Shown one piece after another: positions 45,721-54,066 of a DNA stretch of 64,000 nucleotides. The stretch is from assembly GCA_016936755.1 (NCBI GenBank), contig JAFGXF010000060.1:1-64000 (forward strand). Direction: 5' to 3'. The position numbers were made by a program, and so were the translations under genes. Each line of letters starts with the position of its first letter. The stretch's first letter is position 1. The notes beneath the pieces are model-generated. The model was not told the DNA's origin and searched no databases. It saw nothing but the letters and a program-made list of their open reading frames with translations. This DNA comes from Anaerolineaceae bacterium. Its GTDB lineage: Bacteria; Chloroflexota; Anaerolineae; Anaerolineales; Anaerolineaceae.

Positions 45721-47193
45721 ATGCCCAAAGCCATAAAATCCATTACCAATCCAAAGCTAAGCATTAATATTCTGTCCGACGAAGAGGTCCTCCAGATCCA
45801 TCAGGCGACCCTGCACACCATAGAATCCGTCGGGGTGCGTTTTCCATCTCAGAAAGCCCTGTCATTATGGCGGGAATTCGGTGCCCAAGTTGACCCTGGA
45901 ACACAGATCGTCAAGGTGAATTCAGACATAATTGAATCAGCTCTCAAGAACGCCCCTCCTGCTTATGTTTTAGGTGCAAGGACTCGTGAACAAGCTTGTC
46001 CTTTGGATGGCAACCACGTGTTCCTGGCAACAGATGGTTGTGGCGTGGAAGTGATTGATATCAATACAGGTAAGCGTAGACCCTCCTGTCTTCAGGATGT
46101 GGCAGATATTGCCCGCGTTGCCGATGGAACGGAAGAAATAGGTTTCCACTGGGTGGCATTATCCGCTCAGGATAAACCCGCCGAAACCCGTGGATTACAT
46201 GAGATCCGAGCGGTCTGGCAAAATTCGACAAAACATATTCAAACTGAAAGTATTTACAGCGAAGCCGAGGCACATGTGGCGGTTGAAATGGCATCTGCCG
46301 TCGCTGGTAGTGCCCAGGCATTGCGTGAACAGCCCGTCCTGTCAATAATGCAATGCACCGCCTCTCCTCTCGGGCAGGATGGTGGCAGCATAGAGGCTGC
46401 GCTGATCGCTGCAGAAGCCGGCATCCCGATTGGGTTTATGACCATGACGGCAAATCTGACCACCGGCCCCGCAACGCTGGCCGGTAATCTGGTGGTCGGT
46501 AATGCCGAAGTGCTCACCGCCCTCGCTTTGATCCAGTTGGCATATCCAGGCGTGCCGATATTTTATGCGGCAGCGCAAACGGCATCAGACCTTCGTACCG
46601 GTGCATATACGGGTGGCGGACCAGAGGATTTTCTGTATGGGGCGGCGACCAACCGTCTGGCCAACTTTTACAACGTTCCATTGTCCATGGGTGCTTTTGC
46701 CACCGGTGCCAAGGAACCAAACTGGCAGGCTGGTTTGGAGAACAGCCTCTCTGCCTTCATGGCCTGTGTATCGATGTCAGATATGTTGCTGGGTGCCGGG
46801 TTTTTACATGGTAGTCGCATCTGGTCCTATGCCCAAATGATGCTGGATTGCGAGATATTTTCAATCATCCATAAAATGATGGCCGGTATCGAGGTGAATG
46901 ATGAGACCTTGGCGCTGGATACCATTGCCTCTGCGGGGCCTGGTGGTAATTTCCTGACGCAAGCCCACACGCTGAAACATATGCGCGAGTTATTCCTGCC
47001 CAAATTCATGGACCGCCGTCCTTACAATACCTGGGAAGAAAAAGGAGATGATGCCCGTACCTGGGCACTGGATCGAGCGCGACAAACCCTGGAAAACCAC
47101 TTTCCAGAACCATTGGATCCAAAACTGGATGCGGCGTTGGAGGAAATGATCCTGGGGCTGGAAGGTAACACAGAACATACACAAAGGGCTTGA
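45721..47193 (+). CDS. MttB-family methylamine:corrinoid methyltransferase, non-pyrrolysine type
   Basis: A 490-residue member of the trimethylamine methyltransferase (MttB) family, which moves a methyl group from a methylated amine to the corrinoid protein. The frame is full length with no internal TAG, so it lacks pyrrolysine. Known non-pyrrolysine members act on glycine betaine (MtgB), proline betaine or carnitine; the substrate here is undetermined. Preceded by its corrinoid partner with an 11-base gap. A convergent homocysteine S-methyltransferase follows, a possible acceptor step. Confidence 0.87.
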   Translation: MPKAIKSITNPKLSINILSDEEVLQIHQATLHTIESVGVRFPSQKALSLWREFGAQVDPGTQIVKVNSDIIESALKNAPPAYVLGARTREQACPLDGNHVFLATDGCGVEVIDINTGKRRPSCLQDVADIARVADGTEEIGFHWVALSAQDKPAETRGLHEIRAVWQNSTKHIQTESIYSEAEAHVAVEMASAVAGSAQALREQPVLSIMQCTASPLGQDGGSIEAALIAAEAGIPIGFMTMTANLTTGPATLAGNLVVGNAEVLTALALIQLAYPGVPIFYAAAQTASDLRTGAYTGGGPEDFLYGAATNRLANFYNVPLSMGAFATGAKEPNWQAGLENSLSAFMACVSMSDMLLGAGFLHGSRIWSYAQMMLDCEIFSIIHKMMAGIEVNDETLALDTIASAGPGGNFLTQAHTLKHMRELFLPKFMDRRPYNTWEEKGDDARTWALDRARQTLENHFPEPLDPKLDAALEEMILGLEGNTEHTQRA

Positions 47194-47233
47194 GCTTTTA
47201 TTTAGAATAATCCAATTCATGAGCAGCACATAA

Positions 47234-47395
47234 TCACCACGAACCCTTTTTACAAATTAATCCTCCCATTTTGTGCCTTTCAAATCTATTCCGGTTACCA
47301 GATACCCTAATTAATTTTCCATCCTCAGGTATGTCCTCATCAGACACACGGCTAAAACCAATTTCCGTTCTGTTATCGTCATATAAAACCCTCAT
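47234..47395 (-). CDS. Possible small protein (53 residues)
   Basis: A 53-codon minus-strand frame with balanced, protein-like composition (DDNRTEIGFSRVSDEDIPED, then GGLICKKGSW). It lies 53 bases after the homocysteine S-methyltransferase stop codon in the otherwise empty convergent gap. There is no Shine-Dalgarno and an in-frame stop lies upstream. May be a real small gene or chance. Confidence 0.3.
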   Translation of the reverse strand: MRVLYDDNRTEIGFSRVSDEDIPEDGKLIRVSGNRNRFERHKMGGLICKKGSW

Positions 47396-47448
47396 ACCAA
47401 TCGATAGTTAAAGCGGAGCCTGGCGTGTCTATCATTCTGGTTTTCTAT

Positions 47449-48333
47449 TTATCCTGCTTCCTTCAATGCTCGTGCGATTGCTGACACATGCTCAGGCGTG
47501 TTCCCGCAGCAGCCTCCCACCACCTGTGCGCCCATCTCTTTATACCTCACCGCGACCGCCCCCATTATCTCCGGTGTAACATCATAAATAGAACTTCCAT
47601 CCACCAGATGTGGCAGTCCAGCATTTGGTTTAATCCATAAAGGCATATCCGGCTGTGCCTCCCGGTATTCACGGACGACCAGCTCCATGTTCTCCAAGCT
47701 GGTGCCACAGTTTGCGCCGACCATGTCCGCGCCTATATCTGCATAATGACGAATGACTTCCGCCGCTTTTAGACCCATCATGGTTCGGGTACCGCGGTCA
47801 TAACTGAAGCTGACCACCACGGGTAGTTTTGTGGCAGACCGCGCAGCAGCATAAGCCGCATCAGCTTCTTCCAATGAAAACATGGTCTCGATCACAAGAA
47901 GATCAACGCCTCCTTCTGCAAGTGCCGTTGCTTGTTGTCTATAAGCTTCAGTCACTTGCGCAGGCTGGAGCGGTCCATAAGGCTGCATGAGTTGACCGGT
48001 GGGTCCCATTGAGCCGCCCACCAGTACCCCTTTTCCTTTCAAAGCTGCCTGGCGTGCAATGTTAACCGCTTTCAAGTTCATCTCAACAACTTGGTTGCCA
48101 TACACCGATTCCTTCATGCGAAGGGCGGTACCCCCAAATGTGCAAGTCAGGATGATGTCCGAGCCAGCATCTACGAATTGCCCAGCCAGTTCAAGTAGCA
48201 TCTTCGGGTTTTCCATGACCAAATTCTCGGGTGGCACGCCCGGCTTCAAACCCATGCGTTGCAAATTGGTACCTGTTGCACCATCTGCAACCAGTACTTT
48301 GCCTTTTTTAATTCTATCGATAAATTCTGTCAT
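47449..48333 (-). CDS. Homocysteine S-methyltransferase-family protein
   Basis: A 294-residue protein homologous to the N-terminal homocysteine domain of MetH and to betaine-homocysteine methyltransferase. The zinc ligands are present: a Cys in GANCGTS and two Cys in GGCCGN. It lacks the folate and cobalamin modules of MetH, so it needs a partner methyl donor; the neighbouring corrinoid protein/MttB pair is a candidate. The start at 48333 has GAGGAG seven bases upstream; an upstream Met is less likely. Confidence 0.87.
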   Translation of the reverse strand: MTEFIDRIKKGKVLVADGATGTNLQRMGLKPGVPPENLVMENPKMLLELAGQFVDAGSDIILTCTFGGTALRMKESVYGNQVVEMNLKAVNIARQAALKGKGVLVGGSMGPTGQLMQPYGPLQPAQVTEAYRQQATALAEGGVDLLVIETMFSLEEADAAYAAARSATKLPVVVSFSYDRGTRTMMGLKAAEVIRHYADIGADMVGANCGTSLENMELVVREYREAQPDMPLWIKPNAGLPHLVDGSSIYDVTPEIMGAVAVRYKEMGAQVVGGCCGNTPEHVSAIARALKEAG

Positions 48334-48456
48334 GTTTACTCCTCGGGATATGCTTGTGTTAATCAAATTATATGCCGATTAAAGCAAAGCTTGCGCCGGT
48401 CGCAATCCCCTTCCGGCGCAATACCTTATACTGTTTAGGGGTGTATATTTATTCCA

Positions 48457-48840
48457 CTATGATTCTTCAGCTTCTTCCGGTGCCGCAACTGGCTCTTCTT
48501 CCTCTTCGGCCTCACGCCATTCGAGCATCTGCATCTGCGATAGGATCACCTTGGTAAAATAACGAGTATCACCGTTATGATCGTATTTATCTGTCCGCAT
48601 TCGTCCTTCCAGATAGACCAATTGGCCTTTATGCAAATATTTCTCACAGATATCTCCCAACTTGCTCCATGCTTCGATATTGAACCAATCGGTCAGGGTC
48701 TTGATCTCCCCCTGCTTATCCTTCCAGCGATGACCAACGGCCACCGAGAAAGTGACAACTTTTCGATTTCCTGCCGTGGTACGTGTTTCCGGATCCTTCC
48801 CCAGTCTTCCAATCAATTGAATCCTGTTTAGTGACGCCAT
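48457..48840 (-). CDS. ssb: Single-stranded DNA-binding protein (first copy)
   Basis: A 127-residue OB-fold SSB with motifs NRIQLIGRLGKDPETR, WFNIEAWSKLGDICEKYLHKGQ and VYLEGRMRTDKY. The tail is acidic but ends in EEAEES, without the usual DIPF partner-binding tip. A second SSB with a canonical tip lies at 60.6-61.0 kb. It precedes the homocysteine S-methyltransferase on the same strand. An AGGAGG sits upstream of the ATG. Confidence 0.9.
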   Translation of the reverse strand: MASLNRIQLIGRLGKDPETRTTAGNRKVVTFSVAVGHRWKDKQGEIKTLTDWFNIEAWSKLGDICEKYLHKGQLVYLEGRMRTDKYDHNGDTRYFTKVILSQMQMLEWREAEEEEEPVAAPEEAEES

Positions 48841-48973
48841 GCATTCCTCCTGAGATATGGGTTGGCTGCGATGCGTCTGTTTTGAATCTGCAAAAAATCA
48901 AGTATGGTATATTTAGTTTAGATCAATTCGCATGGGTGTCAAGCGATTGGTTAATTGAAGTCGTGGAGCATGC

Positions 48974-49609
48974 ATGTATATTGCTATTGAGGGTGTAATA
49001 GGGGTTGGCAAGACCACTCTGGCCAGACTGCTTCAGCCACACTATAAGGCTGAGTTGTTGTTGGAGGTTTTCGAGGAAAACCCCTTCTTGAGCGACTTTT
49101 ACAATGATCGCAAGCGATACGCTTTTCAAACCCAAATCTTCTTTCTTTTAAGTCGCTACCATCAACAACGTCGTGCAACAACAGCTGTACAGGAACATAA
49201 ATGCAATTTAATCTCTGATTACACCTTCGACAAAGATGCTTTGTTTGCACGTGTCAATCTGATGGGCGATGAACTGGAAATGTACAACCGAGTTCACCAG
49301 GCCTTGGCAGAGAAAATTTCCAGCCCAGACCTGATGGTTTATTTGAAAGCAGACACTGAGGTATTAATGCAACGCATCGCCTCTCGCGATCGTTCATATG
49401 AGCGTACGATGGAACGTGAATATATTTGTCAACTCAACCAGGCGTATGATTCGTTTTTTACGTCACCACCAGAGAACGCTCGGACTCTGGTTATCGATAC
49501 CAATGACTTAAACATCATCAGTCGATTAGAGGATTTGATATCCATCGATCAGCGAATTAAACAGGCTCTCCACCTTCCACCCTATCAAACCGAGTTGCCA
49601 CTCAAATAG
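48974..49609 (+). CDS. Deoxynucleoside kinase
   Basis: A 211-residue kinase of the dNK/dGK/dCK family with Walker A GVIGVGKTT, EVFEENPFLSDFYND, and the DYTFDKDALF motif where many homologues have DRS. It phosphorylates a deoxynucleoside for salvage; specificity (dA, dG or dC) is not clear. GTGGAG precedes the ATG. A second copy lies beyond the candidate origin at 51.3-52.0 kb. The next gene follows by three bases. Confidence 0.88.
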   Translation: MYIAIEGVIGVGKTTLARLLQPHYKAELLLEVFEENPFLSDFYNDRKRYAFQTQIFFLLSRYHQQRRATTAVQEHKCNLISDYTFDKDALFARVNLMGDELEMYNRVHQALAEKISSPDLMVYLKADTEVLMQRIASRDRSYERTMEREYICQLNQAYDSFFTSPPENARTLVIDTNDLNIISRLEDLISIDQRIKQALHLPPYQTELPLK

Positions 49610-49612
49610 AAC

Positions 49613-50617
49613 ATGCGTATCACCCGAGAGTTGTTGCTTAATTCAGCCAAGGATTTTGTTGCGAAAGCTGTTCAAGCCGACCGCTCTATTACCGCTGTCT
49701 ATCTAACGGGTTCTATGTTATCCAATGAACCTTTACTGGCTGGAACAACAGACATTGATTTGGTTTTTATCCATGACCGCATACCGGCAATGCCACGTGA
49801 AATTCACAGGTTCACGGATGAAATCACTCTTGATCTCTATCATTACAGTCAGGATCTCTTTGAACAACCACGCCAGCTGCGCGTTGACCCAATCCTGGGG
49901 CCTGCCATTAATGAAACCCGTTGGGTATTACATGACTCACAGCACTGGTTTGAGTACACACAGGCGATTATCACGGCACAATTTGATCGCCCAGATCATC
50001 ATGCTGCTCGCTTGCTTAAAATGACAGCAGACGCCCGTTCTGAGTGGTGGAAACTCGAAAACAAGAATGCTTTATCTATAAAGGATTTCCCTTCCTTTTT
50101 AAAATGCACAGAAATTTCCACCAATGCTTTAATGAGTATCAGCGGTATTCCACTTACACCACGACGTTTCTTTTTATCCCTGGCTGAACGCAGCCTGTCA
50201 GTCAACAATCCACAAATTTCGCTCGCTCTTGCCTCGTTGTTGGGTTTCTCTTCTTTTGATTTTTCGGATTTGGAAGGGTGGATCCATTGCTGGCAAACGG
50301 CCATGGCTTCTTCCGAAATTCCAGGAATCGAGGCTTGCGACGTCCATCCTCACCGAAAGCTTTATTATATTAACCCTGTGAAAGCTTGGTATGAAGAAGG
50401 ACAACTTGAATCATGCCTTTGGATCATGTTATATTCATGGACTTCTCTTTTTTCCAAATTTTCCTCCCTTTCTTCTGGCACCAAAGAGTATCCTTCTTTT
50501 CTATCAAGTCTTGGTTTTGATAAAACCTCTATCAAAGAAAAATTTGTCTTGCTCGATTCTTATCTTGATCAAGTGGACGATATAATCAATGCCTGGGTAA
50601 GCCAAGCCGGAGCATGA
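49613..50617 (+). CDS. Nucleotidyltransferase-fold protein of unknown function
   Basis: A 334-residue protein with a pol-beta-type nucleotidyltransferase motif near residue 35: TGSMLS..., followed by GTTDIDLVFIHD, where the Asp pair would bind metal. The remaining 250 residues are helical and unrecognised. It starts three bases after the deoxynucleoside kinase stop codon, implying coupled expression. The substrate could be a nucleotide, antibiotic or RNA end; sequence does not decide. Confidence 0.7.
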   Translation: MRITRELLLNSAKDFVAKAVQADRSITAVYLTGSMLSNEPLLAGTTDIDLVFIHDRIPAMPREIHRFTDEITLDLYHYSQDLFEQPRQLRVDPILGPAINETRWVLHDSQHWFEYTQAIITAQFDRPDHHAARLLKMTADARSEWWKLENKNALSIKDFPSFLKCTEISTNALMSISGIPLTPRRFFLSLAERSLSVNNPQISLALASLLGFSSFDFSDLEGWIHCWQTAMASSEIPGIEACDVHPHRKLYYINPVKAWYEEGQLESCLWIMLYSWTSLFSKFSSLSSGTKEYPSFLSSLGFDKTSIKEKFVLLDSYLDQVDDIINAWVSQAGA

Positions 50618-51040
50618 ATTCCCATCAAATTATCTGTGGATATATTGTTGATTTCTTGTTGATAAGTATTGATTTTATCCTCGAGCTCTTTTCCTGTTGT
50701 GGATAAGTGTGGTGTTCTTACCAACTTTTGGTAATTATCCTTTTTTATCCACAACTTTCCACAAAATATTTCGGGTTAATATTTATTTTCATAACCCTAT
50801 ATATGGTGATAGGGTTATATTTATGCGCTGCCTGTAGGCATAATTATTGTATTTATTTACTTGCTAACATATCCACAGTGCTTATTATTATTATTAACAT
50901 ATATAACTATATAAGAATCTGAAATATGATTACTTGAAAATAAGACAAATTTCATGTAGAATGTGAGGAAGAACTGTGGTTCAGCCCCCTTGGCTTTATT
51001 ACATAGTAAACGGAAAGGGAATGCGGATTGGAGTATAACA
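50618..51040. other. Candidate chromosome replication origin (oriC)
   Basis: A 423-base gene-free stretch. It holds two perfect DnaA boxes (TTATCCACA at 50745-50753; minus strand at 50698-50706) and near matches at 50635-50643, 50657-50665, 50755-50763 and 50869-50877. After the boxes comes an AT-rich tract with TTATTATTATTATTA near 50882, fit for unwinding. A perfect 10-bp inverted repeat is at 50791-50818. Neighbouring dnaN and a parS site support it. dnaA is not in the window. Confidence 0.75.
50791..50818. repeat. Perfect inverted repeat in the candidate origin
   Basis: ATAACCCTAT and ATAGGGTTAT form a perfect 10-bp palindrome around an eight-base spacer, between the DnaA boxes and the AT-rich tract. 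It could be a protein-binding site or a hairpin in single-stranded DNA. Function unknown. Confidence 0.7.
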
Positions 51041-51301
51041 ATGGACGTCATCAAAGTATCAGCAACATCGCGAACCGCAGCAGTTGCAGGGGCAATTGCC
51101 GGGGTAATCCGGGAAAAAAAACACGCTGAGGTCCAGGCTATTGGTGCTGGCGCAGTGAATCAAGCATTAAAAGCAGTTGTTCTGGCAAAGGGATATTTAG
51201 TCAACGATGGTATTGACATCGTTTGTGTTCCTGAATTTGTTGATGTGGATATCGAAGGTAAAATTCGTACAGCGATTAAAATTATAGTTGACCCGCGTTA
51301 G
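51041..51301 (+). CDS. spoVS: Stage V sporulation protein S-like protein
   Basis: An 86-residue SpoVS/Alba-like protein (IKVSATSRTAAVAGAIAGVIREK, then IGAGAVNQALKAVVLAKGYL). In Bacillus it affects late sporulation; in non-sporing bacteria such as Thermus and Chloroflexota its role is unclear, though the fold suggests nucleic-acid binding. A GGAG lies upstream of the ATG. It is the first gene after the candidate origin and overlaps the convergent kinase gene tail by 20 bases. Confidence 0.92.
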   Translation: MDVIKVSATSRTAAVAGAIAGVIREKKHAEVQAIGAGAVNQALKAVVLAKGYLVNDGIDIVCVPEFVDVDIEGKIRTAIKIIVDPR

Positions 51302-51968
51302 AGGAATCCTGATTAAGGGCAGCAACCTCTTCAGGTGCAAAAACAACCTCCTCCCGGCCGGTTAATTTATCCTGTACCTTTTTAACAATGAGTTCAAGAT
51401 GGCGTGGGTGTGCCACATAATCCAAGTCGTCTGCTGGTACGGTCAATACCGGACAGAGAGTGAACGAATTGATCCAATCTTCATACAATGAGTTTAATTT
51501 CGATAAATACTCTGGGGTAATAGACTTTTCAAAATCGCGACCACGTAATTTGATACGGGTGATTAATGTATCCACAGATGCACGTAAGTATATTACCAGA
51601 TCAGGTGGTGGGAGGAAAACAGATAATATCTTATACAGGTCTTGGTATGTCTCAAAATCGCGAACGTTAAGCGTTCCTTGTTGGAATAAATTTTTTGCAA
51701 AAATTTCAGCATCCTCATAAATACTACGATCCTGAATGGCCGAGCCATTAAATTGAACGACTTGGTGATGAATTCGTAGTCGATGTGTGAGGAAGAAAAC
51801 CTGTGAATGAAAACCCCAAGTATGCATGTCGTTGTAAAAATCAGCCAGGTAAGGATTTTGCGCTACTGGCTCGTAAAAAGGAGTCCAACCCAGACGTTGG
51901 CAAAGAAGCTCAACCAGAGTGGACTTCCCCACGCCGATGTTTCCTGCAATTGCGATGAATTTATTCAA
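51282..51968 (-). CDS. Deoxynucleoside kinase (second copy)
   Basis: A 228-residue kinase with Walker A GNIGVGKST, EPVAQNPYLADFYND, the catalytic DRSIYEDAEIF motif, and RIKLRGRDFEKS as LID region. It is clearly related to but divergent from the kinase at 49.0-49.6 kb; two such enzymes with different specificities are known in Bacillus and Lactobacillus. An AGGAGGG precedes the ATG. Overlaps spoVS tail to tail. Confidence 0.9.
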   Translation of the reverse strand: MNKFIAIAGNIGVGKSTLVELLCQRLGWTPFYEPVAQNPYLADFYNDMHTWGFHSQVFFLTHRLRIHHQVVQFNGSAIQDRSIYEDAEIFAKNLFQQGTLNVRDFETYQDLYKILSVFLPPPDLVIYLRASVDTLITRIKLRGRDFEKSITPEYLSKLNSLYEDWINSFTLCPVLTVPADDLDYVAHPRHLELIVKKVQDKLTGREEVVFAPEEVAALNQDSSNAGQL

Positions 51969-52048
51969 GTGAAACCCTCCTGAATAATATATTACTGTTG
52001 TAACATGGAAGTTCTAATAATAACTGTTGTCTTTTGGGTCCCATCAGC

Positions 52049-52774
52049 TTACTTACTTATTTCTTGTTCCACAAGGGTAGCAAACACCTGGTACGGTTGA
52101 GCTCCGACGACCGGAATTCCATTAACAAAGAATGTCGGGGTCGATTGGACTCCCAGGGCAATCGCATATGCCAAGTCCGCTTTCACTTCATCGGTGTACT
52201 TATTTGAAGAAAGACATTGTGTGAACTCTTCCAGATCCAAACTTATTTCGCTTGCGTAATTATGGATTGCTGTCGAATTTAACTGAGTAGTGCTTGAGTA
52301 CACCTTGTTAAAATAATCCCAATACTTTCCCTGATCACCAGCGCAATTTGCCGCTTCTGCAGCTGCATTGGCACTATCATGGATGCCTGTCAGCGGGAAA
52401 TCCCTGTACACAAAACGGATCTGGCCCTCATAGGTTTGCATTAGTAAACCAAAAACCTCCAAATACCATTTTTGACAATAATAGCATTGATAATCACTGA
52501 ACATGATGATCGTCACGGGAGCATCAAGCGGGCCAATGTATGGATCATCGTCGACTGAAATATCATACCGCATTAGCGCTTCTTCATCATTATTCTGTGC
52601 AGCCTCTGCTTGGTTATCAACACCGCCACGACCCCAAACCAGAAAACCCAAGCCAAACCCCAGCAAGAACACAAAGGGAAGGATAAAATAATACACCCGC
52701 GCAGTATGGGTGTTTTCTTTCTTATTGGTCTTGGATGAACGTCTTGATTTTCTCGATTGTGGAGAGTAAACCAT
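52049..52774 (-). CDS. Membrane-anchored DsbA-like thioredoxin-fold protein
   Basis: A 241-residue protein with a basic N-terminus, one membrane helix (about residues 28-48) and an extracytoplasmic DsbA-type domain with the redox pair C97-Y-Y-C100 (MFSDYQCYYCQKW) and a cis-Pro loop (VQSTPTFFVNG). It probably forms or shuffles disulfides outside the membrane. A VKOR/DsbB partner is not seen nearby. Divergent from dnaN. Confidence 0.88.
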   Translation of the reverse strand: MVYSPQSRKSRRSSKTNKKENTHTARVYYFILPFVFLLGFGLGFLVWGRGGVDNQAEAAQNNDEEALMRYDISVDDDPYIGPLDAPVTIIMFSDYQCYYCQKWYLEVFGLLMQTYEGQIRFVYRDFPLTGIHDSANAAAEAANCAGDQGKYWDYFNKVYSSTTQLNSTAIHNYASEISLDLEEFTQCLSSNKYTDEVKADLAYAIALGVQSTPTFFVNGIPVVGAQPYQVFATLVEQEISK

Positions 52775-52932
52775 GCGGCGATTATATCATGTTGATACCA
52801 ACCGGTATTTAAGGGATTAACTTTAAATATGATAGTATTAAGTCATAAAAATGATAAATAACTGAAACAACTTGAGTAATACTGGCGTTTTTTGTTTTCA
52901 TGTTGTATACTCATTAAAAAGGGCAGGGCCTA

Positions 52933-54063
52933 ATGAAAATCAATGTATCACAACAGCAATTTTCACACGGGCTGAGCATTGTTTCCCGGGCAGTCTCATC
53001 CAGAAGCACATTACCAGTTCTATCAAATATACTTATCGCAACTGACGAGGGTCGTCTCAGGCTTTCAGCGACCAACCTGGAATTGGGTATAACAACTTGG
53101 ATTGGGGCTCAAATAGAAGAAGAGGGCGCAACGACTGTGCCTGCGCGAACGATCGTGGACCTAGTCACCGCCTTACCCAATACATCGGTTCAAATGGAGT
53201 TGGATACGACAACTCAAACACTGAATGTTGTGAGTGGAACCTCCAACACAGATATCAAATGCATCGATGCACAAGAATTTCCACCGATACCAACACCTGA
53301 CCTTAAAGAGGGAATTGAACTAAGTGTAGCTGAGTTTAAACAAAACATCCAGCAAGTTGGATTTTCTGCTTCCAGTGACGAAGCCAGGCCGATCCTAACC
53401 GGAGTATTAATGACAATAGAGGGAAAGGATGTGTCCATGGTGGCAACTGATGGATTTAGAATATCCGTAAAAAAATCAACACTCTCAAAGGCCGGCCCCA
53501 CCGGGGTATCCATCACAGTTCCTGCAAGAGCACTTGGCGAGCTCGCCCGAGTTGCTGTTAATGCCGAAGAAAAAATTACCATGGTGCTTCCGAAATCGCG
53601 TGGGCAGGTTATTTTCCACCTTAAGGATGTGGAATTAGTCTCTCAATTAATTGAAGGTAACTTCCCGGATTATCGGGCTATCATTCCACAATCATTTAAA
53701 ACCCGCACAGAACTGACAACAGAGTCTTTATTGAAAGCATGCAAGCAGGCAGAGATTATTGCCCGTGAAGGCACCAATGTCGCAAAAGTAAGCATCAATC
53801 CGACTGGTGAGAATCAACCAGGAAAAATCGAACTTTCTGCTACTGCTGAGCAAACCGGCTCAAGCGAAATCACCGTGGATGCATCCGTTGATGGTGTCCC
53901 ATTGCTGATTGCTTTTAATGTGCGCTATTTAAGGGAGGTATTAGAGGTTGTTAGTACCGCCAATGTGTCTCTTGAGACGAACGCAGCCAACACACCAGCA
54001 ATGCTAAAAATGGTCGGAGACGACAGCTACATGCATGTGATCATGCCAATGCACCTTGGATGA
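52933..54063 (+). CDS. dnaN: DNA polymerase III beta sliding clamp
   Basis: A 376-residue clamp with the three-domain DnaN layout and typical segments: SRSTLPVLSNILI, ATDGFRISV near 173, and the C-terminal tail MHVIMPMHL that shapes the partner-binding pocket. dnaA, often next to dnaN, is absent. An AAAGGGCAGGG precedes the ATG. The next gene begins three bases after its stop codon. Confidence 0.96.
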   Translation: MKINVSQQQFSHGLSIVSRAVSSRSTLPVLSNILIATDEGRLRLSATNLELGITTWIGAQIEEEGATTVPARTIVDLVTALPNTSVQMELDTTTQTLNVVSGTSNTDIKCIDAQEFPPIPTPDLKEGIELSVAEFKQNIQQVGFSASSDEARPILTGVLMTIEGKDVSMVATDGFRISVKKSTLSKAGPTGVSITVPARALGELARVAVNAEEKITMVLPKSRGQVIFHLKDVELVSQLIEGNFPDYRAIIPQSFKTRTELTTESLLKACKQAEIIAREGTNVAKVSINPTGENQPGKIELSATAEQTGSSEITVDASVDGVPLLIAFNVRYLREVLEVVSTANVSLETNAANTPAMLKMVGDDSYMHVIMPMHLG

Positions 54064-54066
54064 TCA

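Noticed and set aside
45721..47193. Pyrrolysine-containing trimethylamine methyltransferase
   Set aside because: The gene reads through as one frame with no internal TAG, and no pyl genes are seen.
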